A stretch of DNA of 64,000 nucleotides, from positions 48,944-112,943 of the forward strand of contig JAHEGH010000003.1 in assembly GCA_024639825.1 (NCBI GenBank), read 5' to 3'. Positions within the stretch are counted from its first letter, which is position 1; each line of letters opens with the position of its first letter. Under the pieces are notes generated by a model. That model saw only the letters and a list, made by a program, of their open reading frames with translations. It did not search any database and had not been told where the DNA came from. Both the position numbers and the translations under genes were made by a program. This DNA comes from Gammaproteobacteria bacterium. Its GTDB lineage: Bacteria > Pseudomonadota > Gammaproteobacteria > Steroidobacterales > Woeseiaceae. Of this stretch, positions 1-9,007 are shown piece after piece.

Positions 1-741
1 GAATTGCCGGGCATGCTCGATGCGGATCCGGCGGCCCTGATAGGTCGTTCGATCCAGATTCGGTCGATCAAGTTCGAAATCATTGGTGTCCTGGAAGCGA
101 AAGGCGGTACGGGGTGGCGTAATCCGGACGACGATATCTGGATTCCGTTGTCGACAGCGCAGTTCCGCGTCACCGGCAATGAGTTCGTCCAGACTATCAG
201 CGCCCTGGTGGCGGATACGTCTTCCACCGAAATGGCGATGCTGGAAATTGAACGAATCCTGCGTCGGGAGCACGGCGTGCTGCCGGGTAAGGACAATGAC
301 TTTGCGATCATGGACCGGCGGCAGTTCGCCCAGTCCCGCCAGGAAGCGACCGAGGTGTTCACCTACCTGCTCGCGGGTATCGCCGGGGTCAGCCTCGTGG
401 TCGGCGGCATTGGCATCATGAATATCATGTTGGTGACCGTCACCGAGCGGACGCGTGAGATCGGCGTGCGCAAGGCGCTTGGGGCCACCCGCGGCAACAT
501 TCTGCTGCAGTTCCTCGTTGAGTCGACCATTCTCTGCCTTCTGGGCGGTCTCGTCGGCCTGGCGCTTGGCGCAACAGTCTCCGCGCTGCTGGCTCGCTAC
601 GCGGGATGGCAAACCGTGGTGACCGCGAACTCCGCCATCACAGCGTTCGGCTTCAGCGCCGCGGTCGGCATGGTCTTTGGAATCTGGCCGGCCAAGCGTG
701 CGGCTTCGCTGGATCCTATAGAGGCTTTGCGGCACGAGTAA
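1..741 (+). CDS. ABC transporter permease, MacB/FtsX type (3' part)
   Basis: This is the C-terminal 246 codons of a MacB-like permease; the start lies before the window. The first ~115 residues look like the end of the periplasmic MacB-PCD domain. They are followed by an FtsX-type membrane module with a helix rich in Gly/Val, then the conserved cytoplasmic stretch TERTREIGVRKALGA and two more helices, ending in the usual ASLDPIEALRHE tail. In the family such permeases work with an ATPase and a periplasmic adaptor to move lipoproteins, peptides or macrolides across the envelope. The substrate cannot be told here because the partner genes are outside the window. Confidence 0.9.
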   Translation, partial: ELPGMLDADPAALIGRSIQIRSIKFEIIGVLEAKGGTGWRNPDDDIWIPLSTAQFRVTGNEFVQTISALVADTSSTEMAMLEIERILRREHGVLPGKDNDFAIMDRRQFAQSRQEATEVFTYLLAGIAGVSLVVGGIGIMNIMLVTVTERTREIGVRKALGATRGNILLQFLVESTILCLLGGLVGLALGATVSALLARYAGWQTVVTANSAITAFGFSAAVGMVFGIWPAKRAASLDPIEALRHE

Positions 742-788
742 TAAGTCTCCGGGTAACGTGGTCTACTACTCAAATATTGGAGATCCCC

Positions 789-1463
789 ATGACACGTTTA
801 CTTATTCCGGGCTCGCTGGTCGCCGTCCTGGCATTCAGCCTGATTTACAGCACAGCCATTCGCCAGGGTCATGCCGACGCGCCCATCGCCGAGTCGGCCG
901 ACCTGATTCAGCCATTGGCCGTTGGCGACATGGCGCCTCGTTTTGTCGTCGAGACCGTCGACTCCGAGGCTTTTGACTTCAACCCCGCGAAGCTCGAAAA
1001 GCCTGTCATGCTGCTTGTATTCCGCGGCGGCTGGTGCCCTTACTGCAACCTGTATCTGTCCGATATGCGACACGTGATTCCCGAGATTCGTGCGCTCGGT
1101 ATCGATGTGCTGTTTCTCAGCGGCGACCGTCCCGAGCTGCTGTATGACAGCCTGGAGCAGCAGGCGCAGGAAGACATCGACGGGCTCGACTACACCATCC
1201 TCTCGGATGCCAATGCACAGGCATCTATCGCGCTGGGCATCGCCTTCAAGGCGGGGCAACGCACGATCGACTACGTGAATAACAAGGGCGACGGCTACAG
1301 GAAATCGTCAATGGAGCGTCATGGCATACTGCCGGTTCCGGCGGTGATCGCCGTCGGCCAAGATGGGGTCATCGCCTTTACCTTCATCAACCCCGACTAC
1401 AAGAACCGGCTACCGGCCGACGAGCTGCTGGCCGCGGCGAGGGCGATAGCTGCTGCAGACTGA
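789..1463 (+). CDS. Exported peroxiredoxin-like (AhpC/TSA fold) protein
   Basis: A 224-residue protein with an uncleaved anchor or signal segment at residues 3-22 and a thioredoxin fold after it. The motif FRGGWCPYC places a CxxC pair at C83/C86, as in the AhpC/TSA 'peroxiredoxin-like' subgroup. It is probably a periplasmic or membrane-anchored thiol oxidoreductase or peroxidase. The ATG at 789 is chosen over an open frame running further upstream because GGAG lies 7 bases before it and the signal sequence begins there. It follows the permease gene by 47 bp. The exact substrate is unknown. Confidence 0.85.
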   Translation: MTRLLIPGSLVAVLAFSLIYSTAIRQGHADAPIAESADLIQPLAVGDMAPRFVVETVDSEAFDFNPAKLEKPVMLLVFRGGWCPYCNLYLSDMRHVIPEIRALGIDVLFLSGDRPELLYDSLEQQAQEDIDGLDYTILSDANAQASIALGIAFKAGQRTIDYVNNKGDGYRKSSMERHGILPVPAVIAVGQDGVIAFTFINPDYKNRLPADELLAAARAIAAAD

Positions 1464-1491
1464 CACGCTCTAGTGATAGGCTCCCTGACAA

Positions 1492-2784
1492 ATGAATAAC
1501 AATCGTCAGGAAAATGCGCTGCAGCGTGCGATACGGGCCGCAACCAAGGTAGAACCCAACGAACTGAAGGCGACAGTTCTGTCGTTTCTGTTTGTGTTTG
1601 TGCTGATGGCCGCTTATTTCATCCTGCGTCCGGTTCGTGATTCCCTGTCATCGGACTGGACGGATGAACAACTCAGCTGGCTCTGGACTTCTACTTTCTT
1701 CTTCAGCGTCATCGCCGTCAGCATTTATGGCGCCGTAATTTCGCGAATTCGCTTACGCGTTATTGTGCCGAGCGTTTACGCGTTCTTTGCGCTGACGTTT
1801 GTCGGTTTTTACATTGCCGGCTCTACGCTGGGCGAGAACGACATCGTCAATCGTTGCTACTACGTCTGGCTAAGCGTCTTCAGCCTGTATCACCTGTCTG
1901 TGTTCTGGACGTTCATGTCCGGTCTCTACAACAAGGAACAGGCGAAGCGGCTATTCAGCATCATCGCCATGGGCGCTAGTGCCGGTGCGATCGTCGGGCC
2001 GGCCATCCCAACCTTCTTTGCCGACAACATTGGTAATCTGAACCTGCTGTTGATCGCCGCGGTACTGCTCATGGTGCCAATTCCGATCATCATGAAGCTG
2101 GAGTCGCTGCGGATCAGTGAGCTTGGCAACGAGGATGTTCAGGCTGACCTCGCGGGCGATAAGAAGCTTAGCGGCAACCCGTTCTCAGGGTTCAAGACAT
2201 TTGTCAGCAACCCCTACCTTCTGGCAATCGGGCTCTTCATTCTGTTCTACGTTCTGATGAATACGTTCATCTATTTCGAGCTCAGAAAGATGATGGGTGA
2301 CTTCGACCGGGAAGTACGTACCCAGATCTGGGGCGGTATCGACCTGGCGGTCAATTCGCTGGCACTGCTGACCGCGCTGTTTGCGACCGGGCGCCTGGCA
2401 ACACGTTTCGGGATGCCAATAACCTTGGCGCTTATCCCGGCGCTGATGGTAGGAGGCTGGGTCGTAGTCGCGCTGAGCCCGGTGTTAGCTGTACTGATCG
2501 GCCTGCAGGTCACGCGGCGTGCGGGCAACTATGCGATCACCCGACCGGGTCGCGAGATGCTGTTTACTGCGGTGGACGCCGACACCCGCTTCAAGGCGAA
2601 GCCGGTCATTGATATCGTCGTCTATCGAGGCGGTGACGTCGTTACCGCCTGGCTGTATACGGCCTTGACAGCCACTGTCGGCCTGGGGCTTGCGGGTGTC
2701 GCGTTAGTTGCGGCAGCTTTCGCGGCTGCCTGGGCTGGTGCCGGGATCTATCTTGGTCGCAAATACGAGCGTGGCGGTGACTAA
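1492..2784 (+). CDS. NTP/NDP exchange transporter-like MFS protein
   Basis: A 430-residue polytopic membrane protein with about 11-12 hydrophobic helices. The N-terminus (ELKATVLSFLFVFVLMAAYF, then LRPVRDSL) is typical of the bacterial relatives of the ATP:ADP antiporter family, which are widespread in free-living bacteria and annotated as Npt1/Npt2 or MFS transporters. True nucleotide exchange is established only for intracellular parasites and plastids, so the substrate here is uncertain. The gene is complete. It follows the peroxiredoxin-like gene by 28 bp and precedes a cytochrome b561 gene by 20 bp, all on one strand. Confidence 0.8.
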   Translation: MNNNRQENALQRAIRAATKVEPNELKATVLSFLFVFVLMAAYFILRPVRDSLSSDWTDEQLSWLWTSTFFFSVIAVSIYGAVISRIRLRVIVPSVYAFFALTFVGFYIAGSTLGENDIVNRCYYVWLSVFSLYHLSVFWTFMSGLYNKEQAKRLFSIIAMGASAGAIVGPAIPTFFADNIGNLNLLLIAAVLLMVPIPIIMKLESLRISELGNEDVQADLAGDKKLSGNPFSGFKTFVSNPYLLAIGLFILFYVLMNTFIYFELRKMMGDFDREVRTQIWGGIDLAVNSLALLTALFATGRLATRFGMPITLALIPALMVGGWVVVALSPVLAVLIGLQVTRRAGNYAITRPGREMLFTAVDADTRFKAKPVIDIVVYRGGDVVTAWLYTALTATVGLGLAGVALVAAAFAAAWAGAGIYLGRKYERGGD

Positions 2785-2804
2785 TCCTGCGGAGGATTGA
2801 ACAG

Positions 2805-3353
2805 ATGGGAATGCGAAATACAACAACGGAATGGGGTTCGCTGTCGAAGGCGCTGCACTGGATTATCGCCATTGGTATTTTCGCCTTGATTTACCTCGGC
2901 CTTCAGCAAGACGACATGGAGAGCGGGGACGCGAGGTCACGTGTTCGCTTCATTCATGCATCCATCGCAACGGTCGTGTTATTTCTGATGACTGTCCGGA
3001 TCGTGTGGCGCTTTATGAACGATGCGCCCGGGCATCCCGACGGGATGGCACCTGTGCAGAAGCTCGTCGCGACGCTGGTGCATTGGGGCCTGTACATCAC
3101 GGTGTTCGCTCAGCTGTTCGCGGGCGCGATGATCATGGGAACAGCCGGGCGGGGCCTGCCATTGTTTGGTTTTCTGACGATACCGCTGCCCATCGGCGAA
3201 AGCGACGACGCCCATGAGTTCTGGGAAGAAGTGCACGAAATCGTGTGGATCCCGCTGGCTGTGCTTGTCGTTGTCCATATCCTCGGCGCGGTGTACAACC
3301 ATTTCGTACTCAAGAATGACGTCTTGCGCCGCATGACGCATGGTGTGAAGTAG
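2805..3353 (+). CDS. Cytochrome b561 family protein
   Basis: A 182-residue four-helix membrane protein. Histidines in or beside the helices (LHWIIA, FIHAS, LVHWGLY, VVHILG) are placed to ligate two b-type hemes, as in the bacterial CybB/YceJ family, which oxidises quinol or passes electrons to periplasmic acceptors. A strong ribosome site (GGAGGA at 2791-2796) lies 8 bases before the ATG. It sits between a transporter and a thiolase gene, so no clear partner is visible, although the YceI-type protein at 34.8 kb belongs to a family often linked to b561 cytochromes. Confidence 0.88.
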   Translation: MGMRNTTTEWGSLSKALHWIIAIGIFALIYLGLQQDDMESGDARSRVRFIHASIATVVLFLMTVRIVWRFMNDAPGHPDGMAPVQKLVATLVHWGLYITVFAQLFAGAMIMGTAGRGLPLFGFLTIPLPIGESDDAHEFWEEVHEIVWIPLAVLVVVHILGAVYNHFVLKNDVLRRMTHGVK

Positions 3354-3357
3354 CCTG

Positions 3358-4563
3358 GTGGTCGAAGCGTTCATTTGCGACGCAGTCCGGACGCCGATCG
3401 GGCGGTACGGCGGTGTATTGTCGTCCGTACGTGCTGACGATCTCGCGGCTCTCCCGATCGCGGCACTGCTCGAGCGTAACGAGAATCTCAATCCTGTGGC
3501 GATCGAGGACCTTGCCTACGGTTGTGCCAATCAGGCGGGTGAAGACAATCGCAATGTCGGTCGCATGGCCGTCCTGCTTGCGGGGCTGCCTGTGACGGTG
3601 CCGGCGGTCACTGTCAATCGTCTGTGTGGCTCGGGAATGAATGCGATCGGCAACATCGCAGACAGCATCAGGACCGGAGGCATCGCGCTCGGCATCGCCG
3701 GAGGCGTCGAATCGATGTCGCGCGCGCCATTTGTAATGCCGAAGCAAGCGGATGCGTTTGGCCGAAATGCTGAGTTGTATGACACGACGCTCGGCTGGCG
3801 ATTCATCAATAAGAAACTCGAAGAGCAATACGGCATCGACTCAATGGCCGAGACGGCCGAGAACGTCGCGGCCGGATTTTTGATCTCACGCGAAGACCAG
3901 GACGCCTTCGCGTTACGCAGCCAGCTGAAGGCGGAAGCCGCGATGGCGGCAGGACGATTCGATGACGAGATCATTTCGGTCGCGATTCCGCAGCGCCGCG
4001 GCGATGACCTGATCGTAAATTCGGATGAGCATCCACGTCCTGGTTCGACGCTTGAGGCGCTCGCACAACTGCGGCCCATTGTCCGCAGCGACGGGACGAT
4101 TACGGCGGGCAACGCCTCCGGTATTAACGACGGTGCCTGCGCCATGCTGGTCGCCTCGGAGGCGGCCGCGATAGCGAATCAGCTCGAACCCATGGCGCGC
4201 GTTGTTGGTTGGGCCGTTGCTGGTGTTGAACCTCGCATCATGGGCATTGGTCCGGCGCCCGCGTCGCAAAAAGCGCTCGAGACCTGCGGATTAACGATTG
4301 AACAGATCGACGTTATCGAACTGAACGAGGCGTTCGCATCCCAGGGTCTGGCGACGCTGAGGCAACTTGGCGTGGCGGATGATGCGGACAACGTTAACCC
4401 CAATGGTGGTGCGATCGCCCTTGGGCATCCGCTGGGCATGTCCGGCGCCCGGCTCGTAACGACTGCAGCCTATCAGTTGCGCCGCACAGGCGGCCGCTAC
4501 GCACTTTGCACGATGTGTATTGGCGTAGGGCAGGGTATCGCCATGATTATTGAGCGGGTCTGA
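3358..4563 (+). CDS. Acetyl-CoA acetyltransferase / 3-oxoadipyl-CoA thiolase
   Basis: A 401-residue thiolase of the degradative type. The nucleophilic cysteine is C90 in VNRLCGSGMNAIG, the general base H357 is in GHPLGMSGAR, and the second cysteine C387 is in CTMCIGVGQG. The three signatures are intact, so it should be active in thiolytic cleavage or condensation of acyl-CoA. It resembles PcaF-like 3-oxoadipyl-CoA thiolases at the N-terminus (FICDAVRTPIGRYGG), but without other ring-cleavage genes nearby a generic acetyl-CoA acetyltransferase is equally possible. The start is GTG at 3358, only 4 bases after the cytochrome gene; the stop overlaps the next ATG (TGATG). Confidence 0.9.
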   Translation: MVEAFICDAVRTPIGRYGGVLSSVRADDLAALPIAALLERNENLNPVAIEDLAYGCANQAGEDNRNVGRMAVLLAGLPVTVPAVTVNRLCGSGMNAIGNIADSIRTGGIALGIAGGVESMSRAPFVMPKQADAFGRNAELYDTTLGWRFINKKLEEQYGIDSMAETAENVAAGFLISREDQDAFALRSQLKAEAAMAAGRFDDEIISVAIPQRRGDDLIVNSDEHPRPGSTLEALAQLRPIVRSDGTITAGNASGINDGACAMLVASEAAAIANQLEPMARVVGWAVAGVEPRIMGIGPAPASQKALETCGLTIEQIDVIELNEAFASQGLATLRQLGVADDADNVNPNGGAIALGHPLGMSGARLVTTAAYQLRRTGGRYALCTMCIGVGQGIAMIIERV

Positions 4564-5144
4564 TGAAGAAGGCGCCTAGTTTTGAGACGCAGGAGCTCCG
4601 GGAGTTTGCGCGGGTTCTACGGGGGCGCCGCACTGTTAACCAGTACATTCAAACGCCTGTTCCGGACGAGCTCGTTCATGAGGCCATGGAGGTTGCCACC
4701 TGGGCGCCCAATCACTACGTATCTGAGCCGTGGCGATTCATTCTGCCGGGCGAGGAGACCGTCGGTCGTATCATCGACCTCTGCGGGGAAATGGTTACTG
4801 CCGCGAAAGGCGCCGAGCTCGCCGAACACAAGCGCTGCAGCTGGAGAGAGAAACCTGGTTGGCTGATTGTGACCTGCCAGCGCAACGCGGATGCGTTACG
4901 CGAGCGAGAAGACTACGCCGCATGCTGTGCCGCGGTGCAGAACTTCACGTTGTACCTGTGGAAAGCCGGCGTTGGCTCCAAGTGGACCACGGGTGCTATT
5001 ACACGTGACGCGCGGTTCTTCGAGATTATCGGCGTCGACGAAGCCGAGGCGTTCGTCGTAGGGATGCTCTGGTTTGGTTACCCGAAGATTACGCCAACGC
5101 AATCAAGACAGGATGTCGACGACGTTCTGACCCGGCTTCCCTAG
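4563..5144 (+). CDS. Nitroreductase family flavoprotein
   Basis: A 193-residue FMN-dependent nitroreductase-fold protein. The N-terminal RGRRTVNQY resembles the 'R-R-S/T-x-R' phosphate-binding segment of the family, and the C-terminal GMLWFGYPK matches the conserved G-x2-x-G-x-P block. It should reduce quinones or nitro-compounds with NAD(P)H. It starts on the last base of the thiolase stop codon, suggesting translational coupling. It ends 10 bp from the convergent Bcr/CflA transporter gene. Confidence 0.88.
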   Translation: MKKAPSFETQELREFARVLRGRRTVNQYIQTPVPDELVHEAMEVATWAPNHYVSEPWRFILPGEETVGRIIDLCGEMVTAAKGAELAEHKRCSWREKPGWLIVTCQRNADALREREDYAACCAAVQNFTLYLWKAGVGSKWTTGAITRDARFFEIIGVDEAEAFVVGMLWFGYPKITPTQSRQDVDDVLTRLP

Positions 5145-5154
5145 CAAATCGTTC

Positions 5155-6381
5155 CTAGTCGCGCGCCAGTTCGTCGGGGTGGTGCACCAAATCGCCCGGC
5201 GCTATCAGCGGGCGCAGCAGGAAGATACAGGTCGTAATCAAACCTACTGTCGCCATAATGATCACGGCATTTCTTACCGTACCGTCGTAAATTGAGGCGC
5301 CGACGAGAGCACCGGTCGCAGCCATCATGTTCTGCAGTGTTCCGAGAATCGATGATGCGACCCCGGCGATACGTGGTAAGGGATCGAGTGCCAGCACCGT
5401 CGCGTTCGACATCAGCACAGCGATCGTAAACATGAACAGGCAGACGCAGGACCATAACCACCAGAACGGCGCAGTATCGAGCCACGCGATTACGGCGAGC
5501 TGGGCGCTCGCGGCGAAGATCAGGCCGACCCCCAGGCCAATGAGCTGCATCTGATCAAAGCGCAGAACCAGCCATCGGTTCGCCGTCGAACCGATGAGAA
5601 TTGAAATACCTGCGCACGCGAAGATCAGGCCGTATTCCTGGATTGAGTAGCCGTAGATCTCAACGGTCAGCGCCGCTGAAACAGCAATGACTGACATGAA
5701 TCCTGCCGGCGGCAGGACGATGAGCAGTAACGCGAAAATAGACTGGCGATGCGAAAAGAATTCCCGAAAACTCGATTGCAGCTGGCGCACCGCGTGTTCG
5801 CCCACCTCCGGCACATGTGTTTCCGGAATATTGGTCCGAATGCCAAACATGATGATGCCGCCGCACAACGCGATGACGATGAACGGTGCCCGCCAGCCCC
5901 ACGCGGCTACCAGCAGGGCACCGATACTCGGAGCCACGACAGGCGCAACTGTAAAGATCATGGTCATCAGGGACATTAGCCTGGCCGCGTCCTTCCCTGA
6001 AGCGACATCGCGGACGATCGCACGCGACAAAACAATCGCGGATGCGGCACCGATTCCCTGCACAAATCGAGCGGCAAGCAGCACGTCCATGTTGTTTGCC
6101 AATGCTGCAACGGTGGCTGCGATCGCAAAGATGGTCATGCCCACGTAGAGAGTAGGCAGCCGACCGAGGCGATCGGAGAACAGGCCGGCGGGAATTTGGC
6201 CACAGGCCATGCCGATCATGAAGATGCCGACGATTTGTTGGCCGCGTGACAGCGATGTGTGCAGTGCCTCCACCATGGCCGGAATTGCCGGCAGACTGAG
6301 GTCCACAGTCAGCGCCGCCACGGCCGTTAGCAGGCCCAGCGTGATGATGAAGCTTTTGCGTTGGAGGAGGTCGGCGTTCAC
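5155..6381 (-). CDS. Bcr/CflA-type MFS efflux transporter
   Basis: A 408-residue, 12-helix major facilitator. The signature GQIPAGLFSDRLGRLPTLYVG between helices 2 and 3 and AARFVQGIGAASAIVLSRAIVRD in helix 4 and its loop are those of the drug:H+ antiporter-1 family, Bcr/CflA subgroup. Members export drugs such as bicyclomycin, or cysteine and other amino acids. It lies 20 bp downstream of hutI on the same strand and may share its promoter and HutC control, which would be unusual for a drug pump. Whether it exports a histidine-pathway metabolite is speculation. Confidence 0.88.
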   Translation of the reverse strand: MNADLLQRKSFIITLGLLTAVAALTVDLSLPAIPAMVEALHTSLSRGQQIVGIFMIGMACGQIPAGLFSDRLGRLPTLYVGMTIFAIAATVAALANNMDVLLAARFVQGIGAASAIVLSRAIVRDVASGKDAARLMSLMTMIFTVAPVVAPSIGALLVAAWGWRAPFIVIALCGGIIMFGIRTNIPETHVPEVGEHAVRQLQSSFREFFSHRQSIFALLLIVLPPAGFMSVIAVSAALTVEIYGYSIQEYGLIFACAGISILIGSTANRWLVLRFDQMQLIGLGVGLIFAASAQLAVIAWLDTAPFWWLWSCVCLFMFTIAVLMSNATVLALDPLPRIAGVASSILGTLQNMMAATGALVGASIYDGTVRNAVIIMATVGLITTCIFLLRPLIAPGDLVHHPDELARD

Positions 6382-6401
6382 GGCCGCGTAGTCTGCATTG
6401 C

Positions 6402-7613
6402 CTATGGAGTATCTGCCAGCAATAACTCTGAAAGCTGCGGAGTGCCAAACCAGTAAGCGAGTTCGCGCGGATGACTGACATCCCAGATGGCAATGTCGGC
6501 ACGCTTCCCGGTTTCCAGTGTGCCACGGTCGTTAAGGCCGAGGGCCATTGCCGCAACCCGGGTCGTACCCGCCAGGCACTCTTCCGGTGTTAGCCTGAAC
6601 TGCCTTGCGGCCAGCATCATCGCCATACGAATACTGCAGATGGGTGACGTTCCAGGATTGCAGTCGGTGGCCACTGCAATCGGCACGCCGTGTTTACGCA
6701 GGGAATTGACGGGTGGCAACTGAGTTTCGCCGAGCGTGAGGAACGCACCCGGGAGGAGTACAGCCACCGCACCGGACGCCGCCATTGCGGCAACTCCGGC
6801 CGGCGAGGTGTACTCGAGGTGGTCCGCCGACAACGCATCGAACCGAGCAGCCAGTGCGGCGCCGCCGCCGTCGCTGAGCTGATCGGCATGCAGCTTGACG
6901 GGCAGGCCGAGTTCGGCCGAACGCTCGAAGAGTTTCGCGACCTGGTTAGAGGTGAAGGCGATCGACTCACAGTAAGCATCAACGGCATCGGCAAGTTGTC
7001 CTGTCACAACCTCGGGAAGGAGTTCATCGCAGATCAGGTCAATATAGTCATCCGCATTGCCCTGAAATTCAGGTGGCACGGTGTGTGCCGCCAGCAACGT
7101 TGTCCGAATCGTAACGGGTGTTGCCTTGCCCAGTTGGCGCGCGACGGAGAGCATTTTGAGCTCGCTCTCGATGCTGAGCCCGTAGCCGGATTTGATCTCA
7201 ATGGTACCGACGCCTTCGGCCGCCAGCGCCTGCACTCGCGGGAGAGCGGCTGCGTAAAGTTCGTCTGCCGATGCCTCACGCGTCGCTCGGACTGTCGACA
7301 TGATGCCGCCGCCGGCACGCGCGATGTCCTCGTAACTGGCGCCGCGCAGCCGCTGCTCGAACTCACCGGCGCGATCGCCGCCGAACACGAGGTGCGTGTG
7401 GCAGTCGATCAGGGCAGGTGTGATCCAGCGCCCGGCTAAGGAGCGGGTCGTCGTGGCGGCGTTATCCGGGAGGTCGGACTGTGGTCCGATCCACGTGATC
7501 CTGCCATCGGCAATGGCGACGGCACCGTCATCAATGACGCCGTAGTCGTCGCCCGCCATTGTCGCAATTCGGGCGTCTGTGAGCAGCAGATCCATTGCAT
7601 TGAACGGTACCAT
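6402..7613 (-). CDS. hutI: Imidazolonepropionase
   Basis: A 403-residue amidohydrolase that opens the imidazolone ring of 4-imidazolone-5-propionate to N-formimino-L-glutamate, the third step of histidine breakdown. Metal ligands appear in IDCHTHLVFGGDR near the N-terminus, with KSGYGL, LHADQLSD and ATDCNPG further on, all in family order. The start given is ATG 7613; ATG 7595 (MDLLLTDARI) is closer to the usual N-terminus and cannot be excluded. The gene is divergent from hutF, and the probable HutC operator lies between them. Confidence 0.95.
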   Translation of the reverse strand: MVPFNAMDLLLTDARIATMAGDDYGVIDDGAVAIADGRITWIGPQSDLPDNAATTTRSLAGRWITPALIDCHTHLVFGGDRAGEFEQRLRGASYEDIARAGGGIMSTVRATREASADELYAAALPRVQALAAEGVGTIEIKSGYGLSIESELKMLSVARQLGKATPVTIRTTLLAAHTVPPEFQGNADDYIDLICDELLPEVVTGQLADAVDAYCESIAFTSNQVAKLFERSAELGLPVKLHADQLSDGGGAALAARFDALSADHLEYTSPAGVAAMAASGAVAVLLPGAFLTLGETQLPPVNSLRKHGVPIAVATDCNPGTSPICSIRMAMMLAARQFRLTPEECLAGTTRVAAMALGLNDRGTLETGKRADIAIWDVSHPRELAYWFGTPQLSELLLADTP

Positions 7614-7622
7614 GCACTAACC

Positions 7623-7632
7623 TGTATATACA
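7623..7632. promoter_or_regulatory. Probable HutC operator (TGTATATACA)
   Basis: A perfect 10-bp palindrome, TGTATATACA, lies in the 35-bp gap between the divergent starts of hutI and hutF. HutC repressors of the GntR family bind palindromes with a TGTA-TACA core and are released by urocanate. The position would let one bound repressor block both directions. The TATATA inside it may also serve as a -10 element; TTGAAC at 7600-7605 is a possible but weak -35 for the hutF direction. Confidence 0.7.
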
Positions 7633-7648
7633 ACTTAGAGAGCTCCAG

Positions 7649-9007
7649 ATGACCACACTCTTCGCGCGCAAAGCCCTGCTTCCCGGCGGCTGGAACGACA
7701 ATGTCCGGCTGACGCTGGATGGTGGGCGCATCGAAAGTGTGGAAAGCGGCGCTGTGGCCGACGGTTGTGATGACACGCTGGGCTACGTTATTCCGGGGCT
7801 GTGCAATGCCCATTCTCACGCATTCCAGCGTGCCCTCGCGGGCCATACCGAAGTGCGTTCGCCGGCCGGTCGTGACAACTTCTGGTCCTGGCGAGAACGC
7901 ATGTATGAACTGGCGGGGCGCGTCGGTGCCGAAGAACTCACGGCCATTGCGCGACAGGCGTATTGCGAGATGCTTCGGTCGGGGTACACAGCCGTGGCTG
8001 AGTTTCATTACCTGCACCGCGATCCGCTGGACGCCGGAGCCACCGACACGATGTTTGAGGCGATTGCGACCGCGGCGCGGGACAGCGGCATTCGCCTGAC
8101 CTACGTCCCTGTGCATTATGAGCGTGCCGGCTTTGAGGATCCGGAGCCAACAGCGCAGCAGTCGTCGTTCGCCATGCCCGTCGACGAATTCCTGCAGCAT
8201 TTCGAGCGGGTGGCGCAACAGTGCGAGGGTTCACTCAGTGTCGGCATCGGAGCTCATAGCTTGCGCGCCGTGAGCCAGGCATCGCTGCGGCGCATTGCAG
8301 CAGTGGCCGGTGACGCCGGTGTGCCGATGCATATACACGTTGCCGAGCAGCGGCGCGAGGTTGAGCAATGTTTCACCTCGTATGGCCGCCGGCCTGTTCG
8401 CTGGCTGCTTGAGAATTTCGATGTGAATGCTGCCTGGAATCTTGTTCATGCAACACATATGGATGCAGAGGAGGTAGCAGCCCTGGCCGACACGGGTGCC
8501 GTGGTTGTGCTGTGTCCAAGTACGGAGGCCAACCTGGGTGATGGCCTGTTCCCGCTGCACGATTATCTCGAACACGGGGGTCGTATCGCTATCGGCTCTG
8601 ACAGTCACATCTCGATTAATCCTTTCGAAGAACTCCGCTGGCTGGAGTATGGACAGAGGCTCGCCACGCAATCACGCAACATCGTGTCGCTGCGCGACAG
8701 TCACGTTGGTAGCGAACTGTTCTCGCGCGCGCTCGAAGGCGGTGCACTCGCTGCGGGGCGACAGCCTGTCGGCATTGCGGCTGGCGCGCCCGCGGATATC
8801 GTCGCACTCTGCGACGATGACCCTATGCTCGCCGGTCACAACGACGATTCGCGGCTCGATGCGCTCGTGTTCTCCGGTTATCCATTGCCCGTCGAGCGAG
8901 TGATGGTCGATGGACGCTGGCGTGTGGAAGACGCGATGCACGTCGATCGGGAGCGTGCACGCACGGAATTTGCAGCGGCGCTGGAACGTCTTGGGAGCAG
9001 GTTGTGA
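7649..9007 (+). CDS. hutF: Formimidoylglutamate deiminase
   Basis: A 452-residue amidohydrolase. It deiminates N-formimino-L-glutamate to N-formyl-L-glutamate and ammonia, the first step of the two-step HutF/HutG branch. Metal-binding motif CNAHSHAFQRALAG lies near residue 55, and HIHVAEQ and GSDSHISINP supply further ligands. The amino-terminal TLFARKALLPGGWNDNV is characteristic of HutF rather than of guanine deaminases. The presence of hutF and hutG, with no hutE-type hydrolase, defines the five-step pathway. The stop overlaps the hutC GTG by 4 bp. Confidence 0.95.
   Translation: MTTLFARKALLPGGWNDNVRLTLDGGRIESVESGAVADGCDDTLGYVIPGLCNAHSHAFQRALAGHTEVRSPAGRDNFWSWRERMYELAGRVGAEELTAIARQAYCEMLRSGYTAVAEFHYLHRDPLDAGATDTMFEAIATAARDSGIRLTYVPVHYERAGFEDPEPTAQQSSFAMPVDEFLQHFERVAQQCEGSLSVGIGAHSLRAVSQASLRRIAAVAGDAGVPMHIHVAEQRREVEQCFTSYGRRPVRWLLENFDVNAAWNLVHATHMDAEEVAALADTGAVVVLCPSTEANLGDGLFPLHDYLEHGGRIAIGSDSHISINPFEELRWLEYGQRLATQSRNIVSLRDSHVGSELFSRALEGGALAAGRQPVGIAAGAPADIVALCDDDPMLAGHNDDSRLDALVFSGYPLPVERVMVDGRWRVEDAMHVDRERARTEFAAALERLGSRL

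Noticed and set aside
5660..6556. 298-codon alternative frame overlapping the Bcr/CflA and hutI genes
   Set aside because: Low-complexity Arg/His/Cys-rich translation, spans two real genes in another frame.
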